Source: JBPCRW01 sp050996405 (lineage in GTDB: Bacteria > Acidobacteriota > Blastocatellia > Pyrinomonadales > Pyrinomonadaceae). From it: 6,513 nucleotides of DNA. The position numbers and the translations under genes were made by a program. Location: the NCBI GenBank assembly GCA_050996405.1, contig JBPCRW010000071.1, positions 1 through 6,513 of the forward strand. Direction: 5' to 3'. Positions 1-6,182 of this stretch are shown here, piece by piece. The notes beneath the pieces are model-generated. The model saw only the letters and a list, made by a program, of their open reading frames with translations, was not told the origin of the DNA and ran no database searches. Within the stretch, counting starts at the first letter, position 1. Every line of letters starts with the position of its first letter.

Positions 1-2416
1 TAATCATTTCGAGTTCGCTGGGTGCGTTTTCGACAGTTGACGAATAAACTTCGGCGTGACTTCGCTGAAGACGAACCACGCCGGTTTTGTCAACGACGCG
101 CACGGCGACACGCTTTTGACTGAACAAGCCGAAAAAAGTTTTCGTCAAAATTGCTTGTGTGAAAACATAAAATCCGGCGGTTTCGGCTGATAAATCAACT
201 GCGCTTTCGTCGGTTTTCAGCGATCGCGCCGCCGCTTGTTTCGCGCCCGCGATGCCGCCGACATTTGCCGAATCGTCATCTTTTTTAAGTTCGGTCGTGC
301 CGAAAGCCGTCGCGCGAACGATGCTGCGGCGCGTGTCAACCTCAATCCGAACTTCGACCGACGCGGGCAATGCGCCGACTTTTATCACCGCATCGCTCGC
401 TTCGCGGCGCACTTGCAAAATTTGTTCGGGCGTTGGATTCGTAATGTTTCGTTCAACCGTGTCGCGCACCATTGCGAGAGCCACGCCAATTGTCGAAATA
501 ACTTCCGCTTTTTTCGCTAATCTTGCCGGCAAATTCATCAGCGTTCCGGTAAATAAAACCAGCGAAGCCGCGCCGCCGCCGCCGCCGACAAGTTCAACCG
601 TTTGGCGGTCGAGATTGTATTCGGCAATCAATTCTTCGATTTGTCTTTCAACTTTTCCGCACGAAATTTCCAGAACTTTTCGCGCCGCTTCTTCCGGCGA
701 AAGTCCGAGTTTTTCCGCCAATGGTTTGAACGCCAATCTCGCGGATTCGGCGTTGCCTTTGGCAAAAGCATCGTCGGGAATTATTTCCAAAAGATTCGCC
801 GCGCACGTCGGCGTTAATGAAAATTTTCCGTCGTTCGCGCATTCAATCGCCGTGTAATCGTCGGTATCAAATTCGGTCGGGCGCAGGTGAACGAGTTTTG
901 CATTTTCAAAAATTTTCGGCTGCTGGAAACTCGCGTAAGCCAAACCCGCAATGTGCGCCGAACGTGAACCGACACCAACGATTTCGCCGTTTTTCTCCCG
1001 AATCATCGAACCGCCCGCAATCGCCAAAGTTCGCACGTCGAGCGTATTCAAATAGGTGCGATGCCCGCCGACTTTTGCCGCTTTCGTCTGCGGCTGCCCG
1101 TCGCGGATGACGGAAATATCCGCCGATGTTCCGCCGACTTCGATAAAAATTCCGTCGGAAACTTTTTCATACATCAACGCGCCAGCGATTCCGGCGGCAG
1201 GACCCGAAAGCATCGTCATAATCGGGCGGCGATGCACTTCTTCGACCGACATCACGCCGCCGTCCGAACGCATAATCATCAGCGGCGCACTGATTCCGGC
1301 GCGTTTGACGCATTCGTCGGTCATCGTCGCCGTGTGAATCATTTTCGGCAAAATCGCGCCGTTCAAAACCGCCGTTCGGGTGCGCGTCCGCAAACCGTAA
1401 AGCGTCGAAACTTCGTGTCCGCTCGTCGCTAATAAACCTTTTTGGCGGGCGATGTTCGCAATTTTCTCTTCGTTTTGAATATGGTCAACGCCAAACGCTT
1501 CGGACACGGCGACAACTTCCGCGCCTCTTTTTTGAAAATTTTCGATGATTTCGCCAATCGCTTTTTCCGTAAAATTCGCGCTCGAAACGTATTCGTGCTG
1601 GGGTTTCAAAAAACGATTCGGCGCAAGTTCAATTGGCGGAACGCGCGTATCAATTTTCGCCTTGAAACCTTCCAAACCGCTGCCCAAACCGATCACGCCG
1701 ACGTTTGCAACATCGCCTTCGAGCAGCGCGTTCGTCGCCTGCGTCGTCGAATGCGCGATAAAAACCACATCGTCGGGCGAAATATTCAGTTCATTCAAAA
1801 CCCGTTCAATGGCGTTGATAATTCCCAACGCCACGCCTTCGTTTGCCGAATGAGTAGTCGGAACTTTAAGCTGCGAAACGACTTCGCGCGAATCATTGTC
1901 CACGACGACGACATCGGTGAACGTGCCGCCGACATCAATGCCGATTCTTACGCGAGACGTTTTTTTTGCGACGCGGGAACGCGCAGACGGGGAGAGAGGG
2001 AGCGATGAAACTGATTCCGAAATTTCTGATTTTTTATTTATTTGATTGTCCATTTTTCGGAGTTCGGAAATCATTTTTACTAATTGACCGATGATTAAAT
2101 CGTAGATTGTATCGAGTTCGTTAAATATATCTTCTTTGATGTATTGACATCGCAGAGCGAATTCGAGCCAGACGCGAGTTTCTTCGGCTTCGCTTTCAGA
2201 ATCGCTCAATTTGCTGACAAAATGAGCCGGATAGCGGCGTTTGCGCCACGCTTCGGCAATGTTCGCGCAAACCGAGCGCGACGAACGCCGCATTTGATCA
2301 ACCATCGAAAATTTTTCCTCCGCCGGAAATTTTTTCGTCATCTCGAAAATCTTCATCGCCGCCTCAAAAGCATTCTGATAAACACGCAATTCACGACAAT
2401 TTCTGATATTCGACAT
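1..2416 (-). CDS. Four-helix-bundle / hydantoinase-oxoprolinase (HyuA-type) fusion protein, 3' end outside the window
   Basis: The frame is stop-free from ATG at 2416 to the window edge, giving 805 visible residues. Residues 1-121 are a complete four-helix-bundle protein of the 23S rRNA intervening-sequence/Avd-like family. Residues 122-156 are a Ser/Arg/Lys-rich linker. Residue 157 onward is a hydantoinase/5-oxoprolinase: the phosphate-binding motif DVGGTFTD is at 161-168, HSTTQATNALLEG starts at 222, SGPAAG is at 404-409, GGTSADIS starts at 428, AGGS is at 467-470, and GGGGG is at 611-615. The family hydrolyses cyclic amides such as hydantoins or 5-oxoproline in the cytoplasm, using ATP; the substrate here is unknown. 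The region usually reading ADPGPACYG in HyuA proteins reads RSAHIAGLAY (485-494), so this is a divergent subgroup. About 649 hydantoinase residues are visible, most of a usual HyuA. ATG 2416 has a purine-rich leader. ATG 2053 (residue 122) or ATG 2077 could start a hydantoinase without the bundle, but their leaders are poor. The domain calls are firm; translation as one fused chain is inferred. Confidence 0.88.
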   Translation of the reverse strand, partial: MSNIRNCRELRVYQNAFEAAMKIFEMTKKFPAEEKFSMVDQMRRSSRSVCANIAEAWRKRRYPAHFVSKLSDSESEAEETRVWLEFALRCQYIKEDIFNELDTIYDLIIGQLVKMISELRKMDNQINKKSEISESVSSLPLSPSARSRVAKKTSRVRIGIDVGGTFTDVVVVDNDSREVVSQLKVPTTHSANEGVALGIINAIERVLNELNISPDDVVFIAHSTTQATNALLEGDVANVGVIGLGSGLEGFKAKIDTRVPPIELAPNRFLKPQHEYVSSANFTEKAIGEIIENFQKRGAEVVAVSEAFGVDHIQNEEKIANIARQKGLLATSGHEVSTLYGLRTRTRTAVLNGAILPKMIHTATMTDECVKRAGISAPLMIMRSDGGVMSVEEVHRRPIMTMLSGPAAGIAGALMYEKVSDGIFIEVGGTSADISVIRDGQPQTKAAKVGGHRTYLNTLDVRTLAIAGGSMIREKNGEIVGVGSRSAHIAGLAYASFQQPKIFENAKLVHLRPTEFDTDDYTAIECANDGKFSLTPTCAANLLEIIPDDAFAKGNAESARLAFKPLAEKLGLSPEEAARKVLEISCGKVERQIEELIAEYNLDRQTVELVGGGGGAASLVLFTGTLMNLPARLAKKAEVISTIGVALAMVRDTVERNITNPTPEQILQVRREASDAVIKVGALPASVEVRIEVDTRRSIVRATAFGTTELKKDDDSANVGGIAGAKQAAARSLKTDESAVDLSAETAGFYVFTQAILTKTFFGLFSQKRVAVRVVDKTGVVRLQRSHAEVYSSTVENAPSELEMI
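1968..2003 (-). repeat. Octamer-period array, inner arm, translated as the fusion linker
   Basis: On the minus strand this reads GCTCCCTC, then TCTCCCCG, then TCTGCGCG, then TTCCCGCG, then TCGC. These are degenerate 8-base units matching the arm at 2421-2456 in inverted orientation. It lies inside the open frame and encodes residues 138-150 of the fusion protein, a Ser/Pro/Arg-rich stretch with no resemblance to either flanking domain. It starts 35 bases inside the hydantoinase-side end of the module. Confidence 0.65.
2054..2416 (-). other. Four-helix-bundle module (23S rRNA-IVP / Avd-like) fused to the hydantoinase frame
   Basis: This is the N-terminal part of the fused frame, 121 codons, about the usual length of a free-standing member of the family. 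Recognisable features in order are an N-terminal RELRVYQNAF helix, FPAEEKFSMVDQMRRSSRSV around the first turn and second helix, the signature CANIAEAWRKRRY, the acidic third helix SDSESEAEETRVWLEFAL, and a final helix ending near LIIGQLVKMI. Proteins of this family are small, very basic or amphipathic bundles. They occur as ORFs inside 23S rRNA intervening sequences and as solitary genes, and they resemble the Avd accessory protein of diversity-generating retroelements. No reverse transcriptase or template repeat is visible here. The expected stop codon after the last helix is missing, and the frame continues into the hydantoinase. It may originally have been a separate gene whose stop was lost. 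Confidence 0.88.
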
Positions 2417-2430
2417 CTCTTCCCCCTCTC
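2417..2430 (-). promoter_or_regulatory. Purine-rich ribosome-binding region supplied by the octamer array
   Basis: Read on the minus strand, the bases directly before ATG 2416 are GAGAGGGGGAAGAG, with the run of five G about five bases from the start. This is the only start in the window with a convincing Shine-Dalgarno-like leader, and most of it is part of the octamer repeat at 2421-2456. It supports translation from the four-helix-bundle start rather than from the internal ATG at 2053, whose leader (CTCCGAAAA) is weak. Function is inferred from sequence only. Confidence 0.55.
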
Positions 2431-2456
2431 ACCCCATCTCCTTGTCACCGCGTCGC
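2421..2456 (+). repeat. Octamer-period array, outer arm next to the four-helix-bundle start
   Basis: The plus strand reads as four degenerate 8-base units followed by TCGC: TCCCCCTC, then TCACCCCA, then TCTCCTTG, then TCACCGCG. The arm at 1968-2003 is the same array in the opposite orientation; aligned unit by unit I count 27 of 36 identical bases. The array overlaps the last three codons and stop of hydrolase B (2445-2456) and the leader of the fused gene. Similar degenerate CTCCCCGTCACC-type repeats are familiar as dispersed intergenic sequence in several bacterial phyla. Confidence 0.7.
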
Positions 2457-4172
2457 TGAAATCCCCGCGCCGATTTGAAATAAATTCGGAATATTTATCG
2501 GCAATCTCCCCTGAAAAGGAACTTCACCGAACAACGTTTTGACGGCGGCGGTTTGCGCGACATCTTCGACGGCGTAAGTGACGACGTAGTTTTTTGCTTC
2601 GGGAAACTGCCGGATCATATACGGGTTGCCGAAAGCGATGACGGCGGCTTTTTCGCTCTTTGCCGCCAGCATTTGTTTGACGAACGCAGCTTGATTTTCG
2701 GGCAGCGCGACCGTGCCTTTTGCCGCCGCGCGTTTGACGAACGACGCGAGAATTACCGAATCGTAATTGTTCGCGTCCTGTAAAACTTTCGCGTATTCGT
2801 CGACGGTCGAACGCGGATCGAGCCGCGCAAATTTGGCGTTCGGAATGCGTTTCTGCACTTCGGGAACGAACGTCGCGCCCTCAGCCGCATCGTCGTCCGC
2901 CGCGATGACGACGAATAAAGTTTTCGTCGCGTCCGTTTTTGAAAGCGGAAATATTTTCCCTTCGTTTTGCAGTAAAGTAATTGATTTTTCCGTTGTGCGG
3001 TTGGCTTCGGCGACATTTTCAGGCTTTTCGACGAGTTCGTTGACTTGCGCTAAATCAACGAAACGATTTTTCGTCAAACCCAAACGATATTTTGCGGCGA
3101 GCAGTCGGCGCACCGATTCGTTGATTCGATTTTCGGAAACATCGCCGCGTTTAACCGCCGCTTCGACCGCGTTAATCGCCGCGTCAACATCGGGCGGAAA
3201 CAGCACCAAATCCGCGCCCGCTTTAATTGCCATCACCGCGCTTTCGCCATTCGGATAATTTTTCGTGATCGCGCCCATTTCCATCGAATCGGTCGTGATA
3301 ATTCCGTCAAATTTCAAATCTTTTCGCAACAATTCCGTCGAAATTTTCGGATTCAAACTCGCGGGCAGGTTGTCGCCCGTCACATTCGGCAACGCCAGAT
3401 GTCCGGTCATCACCGAATCAACGCCCGCTAAAATCGCGGTTTTAAACGGCACTAATTCGACCGAATTTAATTCTTTGGCATCGGCGGAAATTGTCGAGAG
3501 TCCGATGTGCGAATCGGTCGCCGTGTCGCCGTGTCCGGGAAAATGCTTTAATGTGGCAAGACAGCCCGCTTCGCGCACGCCGCGCACTTCCGCCCGGACG
3601 TATTCGCCGACCGTTTCAGGATTTGCGCCGAACGAGCGAATATTGATTACCGGATTATCGGGATTATTATTGACATCGGCGACCGGCGCAAACAGCCAAT
3701 TTCCGCCGATTGCTCGCATTTCTTCGCAGATAATTTTTCCTTGTCGGTAGATCGCTTGCGTGTCACCCGCCGCTGCGACACCCATATTCGTCGTAAAAGG
3801 CGTTCCGGTTCTAAGCTGCATTCGCAGTCCGCGTTCGTAATCAGCCGAGAAAAATAAAGGAATTTTGGCGAGTTTCTGCGCTTCATTCGTCAGCGCGGCG
3901 ATGGAATTTGCCTCGCCGCGAAACAGCGTGAAACCGCCGACGTTTAACTTTTCAATCCGGCGGCGCGTTTCCGCAAATTTATCCGAGTTGAAATTGGTAA
4001 ATTCGCCGCTGAACGACATCATCATCATCTGCCCGATTTTCTCGCGCAAGGTCAGCGATTTGAGAGTTTTTTCAACCCAAACTTCGCCTGTTTTATTAAC
4101 TTTCGTTTGCGCGAACATTATATTTTGACCGAGTAAAATCAACAGTATGAATGAAATCGATAACTTTTTCAT
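2445..4172 (-). CDS. Exported glycoside hydrolase family 3 protein, NagZ-like beta-N-acetylhexosaminidase (paralog B)
   Basis: From ATG 4172 the product is 575 residues. An upstream GTG at 4199 is in frame (584 residues) but lies inside a repeat and would place nine non-homologous residues ahead of the signal peptide. From ATG 4172 the N-terminus MKKLSISFILLILLG...MFAQ is a typical signal peptide and aligns with paralog A, so this start is preferred. Numbered from 4172, the GH3 TIM-barrel domain covers about 30-375. The conserved loop KHFPGHGDTATDSH is at 209-222; its Asp220-His222 pair matches the NagZ acid/base dyad. The likely nucleophile is Asp295 in TTDSMEMG. A C-terminal alpha/beta domain follows to the end, as in two-domain NagZ enzymes such as that of Bacillus subtilis. 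Predicted activity is removal of non-reducing N-acetylglucosamine from peptidoglycan fragments or related glycans, in the periplasm or outside the cell. The last codons (Ala-Thr-Arg-stop) lie within the octamer array at 2421-2456, so the original C-terminus may have been replaced. No clear Shine-Dalgarno sequence precedes the start. Confidence 0.93.
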   Translation of the reverse strand: MKKLSISFILLILLGQNIMFAQTKVNKTGEVWVEKTLKSLTLREKIGQMMMMSFSGEFTNFNSDKFAETRRRIEKLNVGGFTLFRGEANSIAALTNEAQKLAKIPLFFSADYERGLRMQLRTGTPFTTNMGVAAAGDTQAIYRQGKIICEEMRAIGGNWLFAPVADVNNNPDNPVINIRSFGANPETVGEYVRAEVRGVREAGCLATLKHFPGHGDTATDSHIGLSTISADAKELNSVELVPFKTAILAGVDSVMTGHLALPNVTGDNLPASLNPKISTELLRKDLKFDGIITTDSMEMGAITKNYPNGESAVMAIKAGADLVLFPPDVDAAINAVEAAVKRGDVSENRINESVRRLLAAKYRLGLTKNRFVDLAQVNELVEKPENVAEANRTTEKSITLLQNEGKIFPLSKTDATKTLFVVIAADDDAAEGATFVPEVQKRIPNAKFARLDPRSTVDEYAKVLQDANNYDSVILASFVKRAAAKGTVALPENQAAFVKQMLAAKSEKAAVIAFGNPYMIRQFPEAKNYVVTYAVEDVAQTAAVKTLFGEVPFQGRLPINIPNLFQIGAGISATR

Positions 4173-4193
4173 AAGGCAAATAATACAATTTTT

Positions 4194-4301
4194 AACCACA
4201 GATAAATACAGATAAACACAGATTATTTAAGATAAATACAAACTAATTTCTTTGATTTTCATCTTGATTTTATCCGTGTTCATCTGTGTCCATCCGTGGC
4301 T
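4194..4301. repeat. Imperfect inverted repeat of ACACAGAT-type units in the spacer between the two hydrolases
   Basis: The left arm (4194-4224) consists of roughly 10-base units of the form CACAGATAAA. The right arm (4271-4301) holds the reverse complement, with units of the form ATCCGTGTTC. Aligned as an inverted pair, I count 23 of 31 identical bases. The inner 46 bases continue the symmetry more weakly (AAGATAAATAC against the complement of TTTTCATCTT). A transcript could fold into a long imperfect hairpin. This may act as a processing, stability or attenuation element between the two genes, or may only be a dispersed repeat. The alternative GTG start of hydrolase B at 4199 lies inside the left arm. 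Confidence 0.7.
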
Positions 4302-4321
4302 AAATTTTCTTAAAAAATCTC

Positions 4322-6097
4322 TCAATTAAAAGTTTCCTTCTTTTCCTTCGCGTCTTTTTCCCGTTCTTTTGATGATTTTACCTGCAATCCGTCGCCGATT
4401 TTGAAAAAGTTCGGCAGCGCGACGGGCGAATGTCCGGTGATCGCCGTTTCGCCGAAAATCGCGCGGGCGGCGGCGGTTTGCGCGACATCTTCGACCGCCC
4501 ACGCCGTCAGATAACTTTGCGCGGCGGGAAATTGCTGCAACTGATACGGCGAGCCGAACGCGACGATTGCCGTGTTTTGATTCGCCGCAATCGCCTCGCG
4601 GATAAATTCGGCTTCCGCCTCCGGCAGCGCAATTGTTCCTTTGAGCGCGGCACGTTTGACGAACGGTGCGATTAAAACTGTTGCGGCTGATTTCGCGTCC
4701 GTCAAAAGTTCGGCGTATTCCGCCGGAGTTGTGCGTTTATCGACTCTGACGACACGCGCATTTTTGACGCGCTGTTCGACCGCCGCTTTGAAAACCAAAC
4801 CCTGATCGGCATCGTCGTCGCCCGCCGCGATGATGAACAGAGTTTTTTCCGCCTGCTTCAAATTCAAAGGCAAAACTTTATTGTCGTTTCGCAAAAGCGT
4901 CATCGAGCGTTCGGCTAAATCGTTGGCAAATGCGACATTTTCAGGCTTTTCGACGAGTTTGGAAACTTTATTTAAATCTACTTGGTGATTGTTCACCAAG
5001 CCAATGCGATATTTGACTTTTAATAACCGCCGCACCGAATCGTCAATTTGTTTTTCGGGGATTTCGCCCGACTTAACCGCCGCTTCGAGCGCGTCAATCG
5101 TCGCCGCCACATTCGGCGGGAGCAACGCGATGTCCGCGCCCGCTTTGATCGCGGCAACTGCGCCGTCAGTGCCTTTGTAATTTTTGACAATCGCGCCCAT
5201 TCCGAGCGAGTCGGTCGTGATAATGCCGTCAAATTTTAGTTCTTTGCGAATCAAATCACGGTTGATTTTCGGATTCAAAGATGCGGGAATGTCGTCGCCC
5301 GTAATCTGCGGCAGAGCAATGTGCGCCGTCATCAACGAATCTAATCCGGCGGCGATGGCGGCGCGAAACGGCGCGAGTTCGACCGTTTCAAAACGCTGAC
5401 GATTGATATTTATGACAGGCGTGTTGATGTGCGAATCCTGCGCGGTGTCGCCGTGACCGGGAAAATGTTTGGCGGTCGAAATCACGCCGCCCATCCGAAG
5501 ACCGCGCACTTCCGCCGCGACGAATTTGGAAACCGTGGCGGGATTTTCGCCGTAACTGCGGACGTTGACCATCGAATTCGCCGGATTATTTAAAACATCG
5601 GAAACCGGACCGTAAAGCCAGTTGATGCCGATTGCCCGCATCTCGGAAGCGATAATCTGCCCTTTGCGGTAAGAATCCTGCGGGTTTCCCGCCGCCGCGA
5701 TGCCCATATTATGCGTAAAACTCGTGCCGCTTCTGATCTGCATCGGCAGCCCGCGCTCAAAATCCGCCGCCATAAACAGCGGGATTTTTGAAATCGCCTG
5801 CATTTCATTGGTCAAAGCGGCGAGTTCGAGCGCGTCGCCGCGATAAAAAACGAAACCGCCGACTTTATTTTCGACGATTTGTTTGCGAACTTCGGCAAAT
5901 TTTTCGCCGTTCACATTTTTGAAATCGCCCAAAACTCCCGTCACAATCATCTGCCCGATTTTCTCGCGTAAGGTCAGCGACTGCAAAGTTTTCTCGACCC
6001 AAATTTCGCCTGCTTTATCAGTTTTCGACGTTTGAGCAAAAACAATCTGCTGGCAAAACAAAGTTGAAAAAAGCAGAGTTGTGAAAAAATATCTCAT
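4322..6097 (-). CDS. Exported glycoside hydrolase family 3 protein, NagZ-like beta-N-acetylhexosaminidase (paralog A)
   Basis: The protein has 591 residues. It starts with a signal peptide, MRYFFTTLLFSTLFCQQIVFAQ, with probable cleavage after Ala21. Cys15 does not sit in a proper lipobox, because Phe precedes it, so a lipoprotein is unlikely. The GH3 barrel spans about 35-365 and carries ADFERG (111-116, substrate-binding region), KHFPGHGDTAQDSH (210-223, with the Asp221-His223 acid/base dyad), and the predicted nucleophile Asp296 in TTDSLGMG. The C-terminal alpha/beta domain runs to about 571. The protein is collinear with paralog B throughout, which points to tandem duplication followed by divergence. 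It differs by an extra tail (residues 572-591) that is almost all Lys, Glu, Asp and Ser. Expected role is exo-hydrolysis of N-acetylhexosamine residues outside the cytoplasm, on cell-wall or chitin-like material. The substrate is inferred from the family only. The leader upstream of ATG 6097 is AT-rich with no Shine-Dalgarno sequence. Confidence 0.94.
   Translation of the reverse strand: MRYFFTTLLFSTLFCQQIVFAQTSKTDKAGEIWVEKTLQSLTLREKIGQMIVTGVLGDFKNVNGEKFAEVRKQIVENKVGGFVFYRGDALELAALTNEMQAISKIPLFMAADFERGLPMQIRSGTSFTHNMGIAAAGNPQDSYRKGQIIASEMRAIGINWLYGPVSDVLNNPANSMVNVRSYGENPATVSKFVAAEVRGLRMGGVISTAKHFPGHGDTAQDSHINTPVININRQRFETVELAPFRAAIAAGLDSLMTAHIALPQITGDDIPASLNPKINRDLIRKELKFDGIITTDSLGMGAIVKNYKGTDGAVAAIKAGADIALLPPNVAATIDALEAAVKSGEIPEKQIDDSVRRLLKVKYRIGLVNNHQVDLNKVSKLVEKPENVAFANDLAERSMTLLRNDNKVLPLNLKQAEKTLFIIAAGDDDADQGLVFKAAVEQRVKNARVVRVDKRTTPAEYAELLTDAKSAATVLIAPFVKRAALKGTIALPEAEAEFIREAIAANQNTAIVAFGSPYQLQQFPAAQSYLTAWAVEDVAQTAAARAIFGETAITGHSPVALPNFFKIGDGLQVKSSKEREKDAKEKKETFN
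4328..4366 (-). repeat. Purine-rich repeat-like sequence encoding the tail of hydrolase A
   Basis: On the minus strand this stretch is nearly all purine with interspersed ACGCGAAGG and AACGGG units, resembling the GGCGCGAAGACGCAAAG-type spacer repeats seen in many genomes. It encodes the Lys/Glu-rich end of hydrolase A just before the stop at 4322. Paralog B has no counterpart. The assignment to a repeat class rests on resemblance alone, because no second copy is visible in this window. Confidence 0.3.
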
Positions 6098-6113
6098 AGT
6101 TTTTAATAGAAAA

Positions 6114-6182
6114 CTAATAATGAATAATGGCTAATTCTAAATCAGTTTGTCATTTTCCATTATCAATTATCCATTTTCCATT
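6114..6182. repeat. AT-rich ATAATGG-type inverted repeat in the spacer upstream of hydrolase A
   Basis: The left arm CTAATAATGAATAATGG (6114-6130) pairs imperfectly with CCATTATCAATTATCC (6157-6172). Further CATTTTCCATTA units flank the right arm at 6151-6162 and 6172-6182. The right end touches the TAA stop of the upstream gene. The element fills nearly all of the 83-base spacer and differs in sequence from the repeats at 1968-2456 and 4194-4301. A hairpin in RNA is possible but AT-rich and without a U-run, so I do not call it a terminator. Confidence 0.55.

Larger units (their letters stand above)
1968..2456. mobile_element. Putative small repeat-bounded cassette carrying the four-helix-bundle module
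   Basis: The unit is about 489 bases: inverted octamer arrays at both ends around a 417-base core that contains the complete four-helix-bundle coding sequence. It lies exactly between the end of hydrolase B and the hydantoinase domain. Both neighbours have termini made from its repeats, as expected after insertion. No transposase is present and no target-site duplication can be recognised with confidence. Avd-like four-helix-bundle genes are known to occur in association with short repeats in some bacteria. That this is a mobile or formerly mobile unit is inferred. Confidence 0.4.

Noticed and set aside
569..589. Trinucleotide (GCC) run as a microsatellite of interest
   Set aside because: It encodes the conserved glycine-rich ATPase segment of the hydantoinase domain, so the run follows from codon choice at a functional motif.
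252..857. Plus-strand open frame of about 201 codons opposite the hydantoinase domain
   Set aside because: It lies antisense to a domain with clear family motifs. Its product is Ser/Ala/Arg-rich with no recognisable motif, as expected from the codon bias of the real strand.
1442..2008. Plus-strand open frame of about 188 codons opposite the hydantoinase N-terminus
   Set aside because: It is a shadow of the minus-strand gene; the composition is extreme in Arg, Phe and Asn and no domain can be seen.
2005..2094. Plus-strand ATG with a GGGAG leader encoding a 29-residue hydrophobic peptide
   Set aside because: The apparent ribosome-binding site is just the octamer array read on the other strand, and the frame is antisense to the four-helix-bundle end. 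A toxin-like small protein cannot be supported.
1968..2456. Diversity-generating retroelement, suggested by the Avd-like bundle
   Set aside because: No reverse transcriptase, template/variable repeat pair or adenine-biased variable region is visible in the window.
4173..4199. GTG start for hydrolase B at 4199
   Set aside because: It lies in the left arm of the spacer repeat, adds residues that do not align with paralog A, and puts a non-signal segment ahead of a good signal peptide; ATG 4172 fits better.
4194..4301. CRISPR array, suggested by regular short units
   Set aside because: Units are about 10 bases, degenerate, without spacers, and arranged as facing inverted arms.
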